A stretch of DNA of 64,000 bases from Hepsetus odoe (lineage: Eukaryota; Chordata; Actinopteri; Characiformes; Hepsetidae): contig CM029380.1 of NCBI GenBank assembly GCA_017165825.1, forward strand, positions 8,389,773 through 8,453,772. Direction: 5' to 3'. Below are positions 1 to 11,616 of the stretch, in pieces. The translations under genes and the position numbers were made by a program. The notes beneath the pieces are model-generated. The model searched no databases. It saw nothing but the letters and a program-made list of their open reading frames with translations, and had not been told where the DNA came from. Every line of letters begins with the position of its first letter. Within the stretch, counting starts at the first letter, position 1.

Positions 1-1285
1 ATTTGCCAAATGAGCAAACACCCAAGCACTCATGCCCATGTGTGTGAACACACAATGTGCAGCACACAAGCCTTTTCGGTCCTACCCCAGTTTCCAATAT
101 TAAATCTGCCAGTGCTGTTAATACACAATTAATGCATGAAAACAGATGACTATCCACTGGCTAAATAGCTATCAATTTCTCCCAGAGCTGGCCAATTCCC
201 ACTGAGGGGGAGCCAGAGAGTGTCTGGATGTGTATTGCTTTGTAATTATCCTGATGATTCTCGGCAGTAAGTGGTGAAGCCGAGTGCTTTCCACACATAC
301 ACATGAGCTCCCTCGCACACAGTGCCTCAAAGCGAGAGGAGAACATCAAGAGCCCGGAACAGGATCCAGAACAGCCCAAAATTTGAGCATGTATAGCTCC
401 CGGTCCACAACTCAATAACAATGACTAGCCATTTGCCTCCAGCAAAAAACAGGTCCATATATCCTCTGATATCATGATGCCTCAAGTGTAGGTGGTGTCT
501 TAAGTAGAGCACAGCGATAAAGTTCAGGCCCGGCGCATCATTTTGATGGATAACATCAAGTGTAGCACCTTTGTTACACAGGCCTTGATGATGTCATGGC
601 TGAAATTATAGCCAATGAGGTCACTGCTTTGCATCTTGAAAAGAGACAAAAGGATTGGCCTAATGGGTAGAAAATGTGTGGCTGAAGAGCGAGAAGAGAA
701 CTGAAGTCTCATATCTCACTGTGTGTGTGTGTGTGTGTGTAGGTTAATGCTTTTTTTTTGTTCAAGAGAACAAGGATTGGGTACAGCGTGTGTACATTTC
801 CCCCTCCAGGGTGGATAAAGCATTTGAGAATGTGGGTTAGCCACTAGCAGTAAAAGAGTGAGTTTACATCTTGGCCTCTCTTTTACCCCTTATCTGGGTT
901 TTTCTTTTTTGTTTTCTTTCTCTCTCCCTCTGAGCTACAGCAGCAGCAATGGTAGGACCAGAAGCTGCGACCACATAAGCCTCTCTGGATGCCAAGTGCG
1001 GCGGCTGGTTCAAATTAGCCACTGCGAGCGGCAACATGCCCAGATGCAGCTCTGCGGCTGGAGAAATGGCGTTTACCCGCCCCCTAGCTGCATACCTAAC
1101 GCTTCCCGCCTCTCCTCCCAGTCCCCTCGCCAAACCCTCTGTTTTCCCTGGACAGCTAGCATCTTCTTGGTCATAGCTCTGATGGGGCAATATTTTGTCA
1201 AAAAAAAAAAAAAAAAAATCAGTTTTGCACAGTTTTTCCCCTTTCAAAAAAGGCAAGACATGTTTACTTTTAGTGTTGCTCCTTA
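1..1285. other. Intronic, simple repeats only
   Basis: Holds a (GT)10 run at 721-740 and an A19 run at 1200-1218. Opposed open frames over 858-1325 are not supported as genes: the minus one includes a Phe run encoded by the A tract. Nothing else recognised. Confidence 0.6.
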
Positions 1286-1506
1286 GCAACAAGACTAATA
1301 TTGCAAACACAGCAGCATGGTTCAATTCAACCTCTGCATTTCACCCAAACACACCGTGCAGCAGTGCTATTTAAAGCACCCAGGGAGCAGTGATAGGGAC
1401 AGTACCTTGCTCAAGGGTACCTCGGGGCAACCTACTGGTCTGGGATTCAAACCCACCATTCCGATCCTGGAGCCTAGTTCCTAACCACTAGGCCACCACT
1501 GCCTGG
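1286..1506 (-). mobile_element. tRNA-derived SINE, copy 1
   Basis: Read on the minus strand, the element starts with a tRNA-like head: an A box TGGCCTAGTGG (1485-1495) and a B box GGTTTGAATCC (1443-1453). The body contains the stretch CCTTGAGCAAGGTACTG and the words CACTGCTCCCTGGGTGCT, both shared with the copy at 42815-43074. Bodies of this kind are widespread in fish genomes. The 3' limit is approximate because the two copies diverge beyond GAGGTTGAA. It is a fossil with no coding capacity. The family name is not asserted. Confidence 0.8.
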
Positions 1507-1512
1507 TGGTGA

Positions 1513-1534
1513 CATCCTATGACAGCATAGGATG
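1513..1534. repeat. Perfect 9-bp inverted repeat next to the SINE head
   Basis: CATCCTATG (1513-1521), a 4-nt loop ACAG, then CATAGGATG (1526-1534). It sits just outside the 5' end of the SINE on the minus strand. Confidence 0.8.
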
Positions 1535-4500
1535 CAGTCTGTAAGCTTGACGTTAAATGGCAAGGCTTCCATTAATTGTTAACTACTCCAGCCTTTAAGC
1601 TTCAGTGCAAAACATAAGACGTGAACCTCAGATTCAAAACATGTCTTGACTGTTGAACTATATTTGGGATAATGGGGAAAAAGTTGAGTAAAAGTGTGTA
1701 TGGCATTTGTGATTGCACCCAGGCCTATAAGCTGTCCTTAAAGCAGCAAGGTGGAGATGAATGACTATATGTCCGTAAACACAGGCATAAGAGGGAGAGA
1801 GGGGGAGAGAGAGCCAAAGAAAGAAAGATGTGGAGAGACCCTGAAGACAATCCTCCTCCCTTGTTGCAGCGCATACCACTCCACCTCACTTTAGCACTAA
1901 ATAAAGCAATAATTATTGAATTCCTTTGGAATAAATAAGCTGCTAGAAAGTAAACAATAGGAACATAATTGCAGAGAGAAGGCAATCAATGCCGGCAGTC
2001 ATTTGGACCTTGTTGATTATGTACGCAGTCGTTTGTGTACGTTTCTTTGGGCAATGAAGAAACAGGGTTTGCTGCGATGGGGAGAGCGTAGTGACAAGAA
2101 GGTAAATAATACCTTCTTACATACAGCACAGCAAAACAAGGGCCGATTAATCCCTCCTCCGATAATGCCCCCACGCTCTCAAACAACAGCCTACGATCAG
2201 CTGATCAATGCGTCCACATAATTCATGTGGCAAGCCAATTCGGGAAAGGGAGAGAGGGAGAGAGCAAGGTGGAGATCAATGCCAAGAGTGGTTTGTAACA
2301 AAGTAGTGCCTATGCCCACCATAGTCTTAGTCAGGCCCTCTCACCTCCCTCCCTCCCTCTCATGCACCCCCACTCATTAGACATATTTGACTAAGCATGG
2401 CCATACATGCATAATGCGAGGCACTAATCGCAGCCAGATAAACGCATTTCCCCCCTTTTAATGAGCTGGGCCTCTGCTCACAGTGTACGGTAAATGACTC
2501 TCAAAGCAGGCAGGAAATGATGTCAAGCCCGGGACAACGAGAAAAAAGACAGAGAGCGCGGAGGGAAGGAAAACATATTAATCGCTAGACGTCGCCCTCC
2601 ACTCTGAGCAGCTAATTAACAGCTTAGCCTCCTGGTGGTTTTATGAATGCGGGCCCTGTAGCGCCACAGCGCCGCAGTACAATACTCCTGCCTGCAGGAG
2701 GCGACAGCTGCGGTGAACTACTGGGGGCATGGCAGGCAGCTGTTCCAACCGTCCTCCAGACATCTGCAGCTGTCCTATGCCATCTGGAAGTTTAAGAGGG
2801 CAGTTCAGAACCTGCTCCGGTCCTTCTGCCTGCCTCTACCAGCAAACCCTTCCATTTCAGGTCGGGACGGTGGAGGTAATTATTGGGTCGGGGCAGCAGA
2901 GGAACACTCTGCATGTCTTGAGGCGAGCAGACAGGAGACAGATGCGATCAATGCACAGACTTCGGATGCCTCTGGAGTGTTTAATGATGTCTTATCTTAG
3001 TCTGAGTAAAAGCTGGGCATTAGGGAGCCGCCTTGCAGAAATGGCGTAGCCCAAGTTCAGTGGAGCTGCCAGGCTTACTCCTGCTGGATTTAACTTTTGT
3101 GTCTTAACATGTATTTTGATACAACAATATTTTATACCATGGTTATGGCAGAAAGTTTATCAAGGAATATCCTTGATGAAGTATGTTGTACAGCCTAAAG
3201 TCATTTTAAACTGGGGAAATTTGTCTATGAAGGGGGGGAAACGAAGCCTATTTAGTTCTGAGACCAGGCTTAAGTACCATGGCTGGGTAGGAAAGAAACA
3301 TTAGCAACAATCCCATAAATGCATCCCATAAAAAGTGTTAATTTCCCACTCAAACAAAGACAAACACTGTACACATAAACGTGGGCTTGTAACAGGTTCT
3401 AAAGACAACCAAAGCAATTTGACAGAGTTGGAATTTACTAAATCTTCATAATTCACTACTTGCCGTTTAACATTGTGACAACTGCAGCACTGCCTTATGG
3501 GATGGTGCGACGAGCCCAAGCTTGCATAGCTGAAGGGGGTTGGGAATGCCACAGGGAGAGGGGACAAACAGGAACGAAGAGTATGGTGTAGCTGGGAGGG
3601 GGGCTTCCAAGACAAACCGCACTTGTGATGATTAATATAGCCGAGGAAAATTAAATTCAGCAAGGGAACATTACCAAAAATGTCATTAGTCTCTGACAAC
3701 AAACATCCCACTCTCCCCCCAGCGCTCCTCACGGGAGCCGCTTTTGTGACGGAACAGATGACATCTGCTCCTGTAGAATCGGTCCCGTGGCCCCCAGGCC
3801 GGGCCTGGACCTGAAAAGTGCATAGTCAGCAACGTGGCAGCAGTGGGGCCGAGATATGGGCCAACATGTTTGAAGCCTATGCAAAGGGTCTCTTTTTAAT
3901 GTCTCCTCTAATTCTGCCTTCCCGGGCTATCAAAATCCCCTGAAATGTTCTTATTCTCTAGCTATCAGGCCTTCGTTCATTTGTTAATGGTAACTGACTC
4001 ACTTTCAGGAGTTCCTAATTAGGCCACACATTCTTATGTATGAAAAAGAAAAAAAAAAAAAAGAGCAATGCTCTGAAGGAAATTCCCATTATCAATGGTG
4101 CTCAAACCAGGGACTCCCAAAACCATCAGGGACCCAAAGGTGGTCTATGATTTTACTGTAGCCCAATTCGCCACACATAGTCATCAAGCAAAAATGTAGC
4201 ACACAAAGCAAAAATGCAGCACATCTAAGGGTCTCCAATAACAGGTACGAGAAATACTGTCCTGAGGAACCTTTAAGGGGAATAGTTTCAAATATAATAT
4301 TCAGAGATGCATCATCTGAAAGGTCTTTGAATAAATGTCACCCATTTTGCAACCTCATTTCTTAGCCTGTAGACATTTGCTTACAACTAGATCCAAGGTG
4401 ATGTTATAGATTTTCACAAGTAAAAAGATGAAAGGGAGATCCCAATAGAAATCATGGCGGTACAGCAGAATGCAATAATGGCTTCTCAGGTGAGAAACAG

Positions 4501-5020
4501 GTACATATGAAGATTATGTGAACGCGGCTTTAGTTCGTTCCTCGTGCTGAACCAGGCCCCTAAATAAAAGGGAGGAAGGGCCTCACAGCACTGGCTCCTC
4601 TGGCGTGTATTATCTAGCTATCACCTCTGGCGCTCCCCCGTTTGGCTGTGTAAATATTTCATTAGCACATAATTGGTTGCTGCTTCAGGCTAGGCAATAA
4701 GGCGGGAGAGAAAGTAATGTTGTTGGGATTTTTCTTCCTCCTTGTTCTTCTATTCTATATAAAATTCAGAAAGCTAGGGCTGAAGTTGGGAGTGCTCTGT
4801 GTTTGAACTGGTCTCAGATGAGGAAGTGTTCAAGCTGCCAGACTCTGCCCCCTCTCCTCTTCTCTCTCTCCTCCACCTCCACCCAGAAGCCTGGCTTAAC
4901 GAGAGAGCAGGAGCACAGGGTTGTGTGCCAGCGTAAATTTTTAAGCTGAGCTTAAAGCACCCAAGCTTTCATTACCCTTGTCATGCCAACAAAAGAGCAA
5001 CAGGGCTCTTGGAGTGCTCC
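1535..5020. other. Intronic stretch, mostly featureless
   Basis: A block free of simple repeats at 1985-2235 is listed separately. At 2590-2800 the sequence becomes locally GC-rich with several CAGCTG E-box words. An A-rich run lies at 4047-4062. Around 4620-4690 there is an AT-rich homeodomain-motif stretch (AAATATTTCATTAGCAC, ATAATTGG) with no simple repeats. No gene recognised. Confidence 0.5.
1985..2235. promoter_or_regulatory. Candidate regulatory block with a GATCAGCTGATC palindrome
   Basis: A stretch without simple repeats, containing a perfect 12-bp palindrome at 2195-2206 centred on an E-box (CAGCTG), plus a GATTAATCCC word that fits an Otx/Pitx-type site. Conservation cannot be judged from one sequence. 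Confidence 0.3.
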
Positions 5021-5028
5021 ACTTCTTA

Positions 5029-5098
5029 ACATGCAAATGAGCAGGTGGGGGCGTGACGGGGGCGGCCTCACCCTGGGCAAATGAGCACATTTGCATGT
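5029..5098. promoter_or_regulatory. Inverted pair of POU octamers flanking a GC box
   Basis: ACATGCAAATG (5029-5039) and its exact reverse complement CATTTGCATGT (5088-5098) each contain the octamer core ATGCAAAT or its complement. GCAAATGAGCA also occurs twice in direct orientation (5033-5043 and 5077-5087). Between them is a GC-rich stretch with GGGGGCGG-like and TGACG words. It looks like a POU-factor-bound element; this is a motif-based guess. Confidence 0.45.
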
Positions 5099-5110
5099 CC
5101 GCACGTTATA

Positions 5111-8100
5111 CACGTTGGGGTTTTGGAGGGTACTGGTTTTCAAAGTGACTTTAAACTCCTACCTTACTGCAGTCCTCTTCACTGTCCTTTCACTATACAC
5201 TTTGAAGTTGGCGTCTTAACTCAACAGCTTTTCAAGCACGTACCGCAGAGCGTAGGTGCTCTGACTGATCCTCTTCACAAAAGCCTGAATTCCAATCCTG
5301 GCCACAAACGATGTAGGGAATAATTGTCAAAATGCTATTTTTTCTGTAAAATCAAACTTCTGCATAGCGATGCAATGAAACATAAGCTACACAGAGAGCC
5401 GTGAAACATAAGCAAAGAGCATGTTTTTATTTAGTACAATTGTGAATAATACATTGCTCTATAATAACAATAAAGAGATTAGGTTAGTGTATGATTCGAG
5501 GAACCCAGATTTGTGTCTCGAAGGGAGAGTGCATTCACTGTTTGCAAGAAGAAGAAAAAAAAAAATTGCCCTGAAGGCTTGCCTGTTTTGCCCTTCAGCA
5601 AGACATGAATTTGAAATGGGTTCTTTTCAAGCTCTGGTCTCTACCCTATGCCCGGTGGAACCTGTGCACTTGCGTTAAAAAGTGAAGCTCTCGGAGAAAG
5701 CCTCACCTCTCCAACCCATAATGACACACCCCTCTCCTGAGCTGCCTGGACCACATGGGGCTTGCAAACACATGCTGCTTTGTAGGGTCATTCAGCTGGC
5801 CCAGCTCATTAGCCAGCAAAAAAAAAACAAAAAAAAAAACTTTGCTTTTCCATAAAAAAAAGAAACAAAGTGCTCATTGATCAGCAGGATCAATAGCAGA
5901 TCAATAACCTAAACCCTCATCATTCCTAGCGCAGCATAATTACAGCTGAGATATGGTTGTCATCAAAAAAAATCAAACATGGTACGGGCTAATTGGAGGC
6001 AGCTCCATTACTTGTCGAGGGAAAAATATATAAATAAATGCACAAATAAATAAATATATGCTTTCCAAAGCCCTCTGAAAGGACTCTGCTAGCTGGGCAC
6101 AAGAGCTTCCCAAAATAACCTGCTCACGCCATTAGTCGCCATGTTTTCATGGAGGTCACAGCGCTGGCTGCCTATTTGGGGACATTTAATACCGGGCAAC
6201 CTCGAACGCCACAGCGAACCTTTGTGTCCCTTTTAATGTAATTTGCACACGTTGCTTATAAGATTATATTAAGCCACTTTTTATAGGACAACCTGTGATT
6301 TTGATTTATTAATGTTTTGGAAGGGTGCCATTCTTCAGCGATGTGCAGTGGGCTGACATCCCTGAGTAATGTAACAGTAGAGGGAAGCAGTTTTTCCCCC
6401 ACTAGAATGTCATAGCAAGGAAAAAAGTCTGGCCTAGCAGGGAGAATGAGCAGTGAAAGTTTGACATAAGCCACAGCTAAACAGCATCAAACAGTCTGAG
6501 CCACGCTTTCATCACCCTGGTGCTCATGATCAGCCACAGTCCGTCTTCCTGTAGCATTGTGCTGAAGCACACTTAATAACTCAGAGAGGAGAGTGTTAAT
6601 ACAGCGGAATAAAAAACAGCACGAAGCCTCTGTGCTCTGTGCTCAGCACAGGTTTCTATCACTTTCTTTTGCCCCGAACAGTATGTGCTGCGCACCCCTG
6701 TCATGATAAAGCCTTAAATTTTCACACCATTTGAAAGAATAGAAAGAAAAGAAAGAAGAAAAGGCACGGAATTGTGTTAAGGTAACCAGACAAAATCGGT
6801 TTACCTTAATGCATGTTAAAGTTAAGAATGTCTTCTCACGGTCCAGAAAATTTCAGTTTTGGAGGTTTGAGAAATTCTTACAATATCACTAAGTGAGAGG
6901 CTAAAAGCGTCAACAGGCTTGGCACATGAACCAGAACAGAAGTGTACACAGTTAACAACCAACTCTGGCACCCCTTCCCTATCTCTCTTTCTCTCTTTCT
7001 TCTTCTCTCTCTTTCTCGCTCTCTCTCCTTGCTCTCTCCACCAAAGTGCCGGGGGCGGCGTGCTTGTAAAAGTAACCACAGCTCTTTGAGAGCGGCGTGT
7101 ATTTACAAACGGAGGTATGTTGGAATCAAAGGAATTACCACATGACATAACACATTAACCAGACGGCAAACGGAGAATTTATAGAGCAAAGCTGGCGAGG
7201 GTGGAGCTCTGGTGAACCACAGTCAGCCACTGTTCCATCACGCACAGCCGCAAGCAGGTAGAACTCACTCACCTATGGCGATTTAAATGCAGGAATCCAG
7301 TGCTGCCACACTGTACGCTCTGGGCCGCCCTCTCTTAGCCAGGTGTGCCTGCCCACCATCCCCCCACCCCCCACTTCCTGTTGTGTCTCCACTTGCTCAA
7401 TATCTCGCTCAGGCTCAATCTCTTACCTTCTCCTTATTTATCTTTTCAGCAAATCAAACACTACACTGCTCTCCCTAACTGTTATGTAAGCTGACTCACC
7501 CTCCCCATGCTGCACCTTCTGTGAAAGTACAGTAATCATATCTGCTGTGCTCCGTTCTGGTCTAGATCTAAAACCTCACCCCTCGTCCCTCTCCCTCTCT
7601 CTGGCTGTCTCTCCTCTCTCCCTACTCTAGTCTGACTCGTTCTCTCCTTTTTCTGTTTCATGCAATCTCACCTCCAGTTTTTATTTCACCCTCATCAGCA
7701 GGGGACTAAAAATAAATGATAAATGGAACATGATATTTTAAAGCCTTATCTCTTATCTGTTCTTACAAGGAAATAATAGGGTAGTTAATCCTGCAGATCT
7801 CCCTCAGATTGATTAATCAGCACATGCGGACAATCAAATAAATGATTAATATTCTCCAGACCAGCCGGTCGGACAGTTACCCTGAAAGCATCAGTAATAA
7901 TTCAGTAACTCTTGCCAGACCAAAGCTGCGTCTGCCTCATCGCGCACTGGATCTCTGATGCACCGAGTGGCTTTGATGTAGGTGCTGTGCTATTCACCAA
8001 TTCTGAGTGTTTGCTATCTAGCGAGAGCTCAACGGCTAAACCATCCAGATTTAGCCACTTCTGCCCTCACCACAGAATCAAACACATTCATACAGCTGGC

Positions 8101-10265
8101 TCTTCATTCACCCATTGGCCAGAAAAAGCAATTCATAGCAGATACAGGAAGGTAAAGCTTTATGTACAGGTGGCTTAATGACATCACTGGCAAATTCAGG
8201 TCCTGAAGAGATGTTTTCCCTTTTCAGCTTTGTTAAACAGTTGATGATTTAAGGTCTGTTAAATGAGGTTTAATGCCAGAACTTTACAGTTTGAAATCTC
8301 TGGTTTATAGTAAACTAGGGCCTATCTGATCAATCAATTAGCTGATCATATTTGAGCCTCTGATCATGTAAAACTGCAAATACTTTCTTGTGCTTCTTTA
8401 AATTCTGCTGCTGGTGATAAAAATGTCATAACAGCTGGGCCCTTGTGGGCAGGGAGTAAAACAAGCTGCTCTCAGAGTGTGTCGCCCTGATTGTGTGTTC
8501 CATTGGGACAGATGTCCCCACGCAGACTGTTTAGCGCCGAGTCTCCCCTTGCCCTCACCCTGGGCAAACCATGTCCTAGTGATGGATACCCTGTTTATTC
8601 AGCTATTTTTAGGACAAAGGCAGTGGGGATCTCCACTGAGAGCGCCTCTATTTTCTCTCCTTCCCAACAGTGGTAAGCCTCCCACAGGGGTCAGCAAACA
8701 GCCATCCTCCCTGGACCACCCGCCCCCTCCCCACATCTGCCAGCTCTGACTCATGGGCTCTTATTAATGTGAGAGTGGACCAGGGCAGGCTGAGGGAGGT
8801 CCACTGTCCACCTTTTCAAAAAACACATGGACTTGAAAGTTATCAGTTGTGTCCCATAGGAAGCATTGTGTTTTGGTACATTTTAAGGCAAAAGGGCACT
8901 AAAGAAGTATTATTCTACAATTTCAGAATCAGGAAAAAGGTCATGACATGTATAACCCAGGACATGTATAAAAACAAACCTGTATATCTTTCCCTGCTCA
9001 GCTTCCTAACCGTGAACCCCCTCTCCTCTCAGAGCGGCTGGCTGACTACAGTGGCCCGTGCAGCTGTCTGTTGTCTTCCTGGCTGCGACACAGTGGCTCC
9101 CACTACCATTCGCAACAGGCATACCTCACATAACACCCCCAAACACAAGGTCCAAAGCCACCTGCACTCTGCCAGTCACCGCAGAGAGCCCAAAAGGCCA
9201 GTGTACTTACATTAGCGTGAGTATGCAGTCTTTAACTAATCCATGGAGCTCTCCCTGTGTGCCCTGAGACCCCTCACACCCACAGCAGAAGCACCATTAG
9301 CTTTTCAGCAGGAGAGGGACACTCTAAGACCCTGCCAATATGCCTGGTGATATATGGCCTAGTCTTTAATAGGCATAAGCGCAGCATGTAGAACAGTGTT
9401 GCGAGAAGCTCTGGTCTTCTATAACTGATACAGCTCACTTTGATCTCATCTTAGACTGGGGCTGTTTATAAATCAGCCACACAAATATTTACGAGTCAGA
9501 CGAAAGGGTGGGGGGGGGGGTCTGGATTGTGTCTCTGGTGTTCTTTTCCACTCCCTCTCACTATGGTTTCTACGCTCCTCCTGCTGGCCTGTGCAACGGT
9601 GAGGCCACCGCACAAGTGGGCTAGGATAGTAAAGGCCCTGGGGCCACATTATATCACACTTCTGTTGGCTGCCATTATTGTGCGGTCACTGGTAACAGGC
9701 CACACGGCCTTTCCTATCACTCAGTGAGGGACACTGGGGAGAGAGAGAGAGAGAGAGACAGAGAGAGAGACATAGTTGGGGAATGAAAGTAAAGGATGGC
9801 GCAAAAAGTCATCACAAACCTGACTTGCAGAGTGATACTAGTAAAAGCTTGCATATCAGCCTGAATGAATATAGTTATGGCTGCGATGGCAAATCTCCCA
9901 AATGGAAGCGATTCAAATTTAAATTCATTGAAGTAATTTAAGTCCACTTTTTGACTCATTTGTTATGAAATGTTTACACAAAATAAAAAGTGTGTAACAC
10001 TATTATCCCTAAAATATTACCCAAGTCATTGCAGGCAACAGACAATCCCATTGTTAAGACACCAAATAGTTGAGTTGGTTTCTCATTCAAATTTGCATGC
10101 TGGAACAGATTTAGGCTCCTGTTGTTGGGTTTTATTTGGGATAAAACTGCTAAAAACACAGGGTGCTGCTAGTGTGCACCAGCTCTTATAAGACTCATCT
10201 ATACTCAGGCTCGATAAATGTATAAGTGCCTACATTCAATAAGTATCACCTTCTGCTCCCTTTCT
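5111..10265. other. Intronic stretch, mostly featureless
   Basis: Holds interrupted A runs at 5819-5840, an AT-rich TAAATAAA stretch at 6025-6060, an imperfect CT-rich tract at 6978-7040, more CT-rich sequence at 7590-7660, a G run near 9509-9520 and a (GA)n tract at 9739-9770. An open frame of 181 codons at 8670-9215 on the plus strand has no recognisable domain and is treated as chance. Confidence 0.5.
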
Positions 10266-10347
10266 GCTCACCTAGCCATTCCTGTTTGCAGTATGCACAA
10301 TGGGACGCTCACCTAGCCATTCCTGTTTGCAGTATGCACAATGGGAC
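10266..10347. repeat. Perfect 41-bp tandem duplication
   Basis: Two identical 41-bp units at 10266-10306 and 10307-10347, each starting GCTCACCTAGCC and ending CAATGGGAC. There is no mismatch between them, so the duplication is recent or is a polymorphism. Confidence 0.97.
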
Positions 10348-11586
10348 GGCCCGCCTCGGGCAGATCTATCCTCTTTAATTGCTCCCCCTAGCCCTGACCT
10401 CTGCTCCTGATCTCCTCCTGATATACAGCATCTCTATTAAGCCGGGAAGTAGGTAAATATTCTTCTAATGACCCCTCTGTCCTAACGACGGAGCCGAAAA
10501 TAAGAGGAGGGGGAAAAAAAAAATCAATTGCCATCTTTTTCTTTTGTCCTTCGCCGACTCTATTAGTTTCCCTTTTTATCTGATGTGGAGATCCAAAAAC
10601 ATGGAGAGCGAGAGGGAGAGAAAGAGAAAAAAGAGAAGAGTAGTTGTAAGTAGTGGGCTTAGTAATCATTTAAGTGCTGTGTATCTTGGGCCTGGCCTTA
10701 TGATGGACGTGTAAGTGTTCTTGCTTAATTAAAACATAATTAAAATGTTTTGAGGACAGCCTCTCATGCGCGGGAAGAGAGGATCTCACTGCTGTCATAA
10801 CAAAACCTGTACTGTTTAGGAGAAGGAAAAAAGCACTCTTAACTTTCAATGTAAATGAATGTAATGAGTTTTTTCCCGCATGCAATTCCATGGTTCATTC
10901 ATCATCAAATGTTCACATATAAAGGGCAGTGGGTGTTTTCAAATGCTGGCAAAGAATTAAAAACAGGAAAAATGGAGGGTGTCTGACAGCTACACGACAA
11001 AAAATGAGATGAGATCTTTTTCCTGTAGTCTAAACCAGAGCAGAGAACTTGTAGACACATTAAAAGATAACAGAAAGCATTATAAGGCTGAGTTAGGCTG
11101 CTGTACAGTAATATAAAAGAAAGTGCCCTTCTGCATTAGACTTCAAGTCAAGTCCTGTTAAAAAAGACCTGCCCAAGAAGTAGGAGCTGATCCTGGGTTT
11201 AGGCCATCCCTCCCTGACATCATCACGGACAAATAAGGGAGTGTGTAAGTGTGTGTGTGTGAGTGAGTGTGGGGGTTAGTGGTGATGGTAGTGGTGCACT
11301 GCCTTGTCGATCGATGCAGTGATTGGCAGTTAATGGCTTTTCCTGTTCTGCCTTCGTAACCTCGCTCTGATGGCTGTTGCCTCTGATCAGAGATGGCAGT
11401 TGGCGTTTGATTTTCGTACATAAAGCCCTGACTTTGCGGAGATGGCTTCATCATGTTTAATGATTTAAAAGTTAAGTTGAATACTGGGAATTCTCCACCG
11501 CACATCGGCCAAGGAGGAGTTTGAGCTTCGAAAGCACTTGACTCCTTTCCAAGAGCACAGACAGCTTCCTGCTAAAGAGAAACTCA
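10348..11586. other. Intronic stretch, nothing recognised
   Basis: Contains a short interrupted GT-rich patch at 11240-11275 and otherwise unremarkable sequence. Confidence 0.5.
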
Positions 11587-11616
11587 CTTTTTCAACTAAA
11601 CATAAAGTTGAAAAAG
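11587..11616. repeat. Perfect 11-bp hairpin
   Basis: Arms CTTTTTCAACT (11587-11597) and AGTTGAAAAAG (11606-11616) around an 8-nt loop. Whether it is transcribed and folded as part of the intron is unknown. Confidence 0.85.

Noticed and set aside
8670..9215. Open frame of 181 codons, plus strand
   Set aside because: The longest frame outside zfhx3, but it has no domain, no splice or promoter support and ordinary intronic composition.
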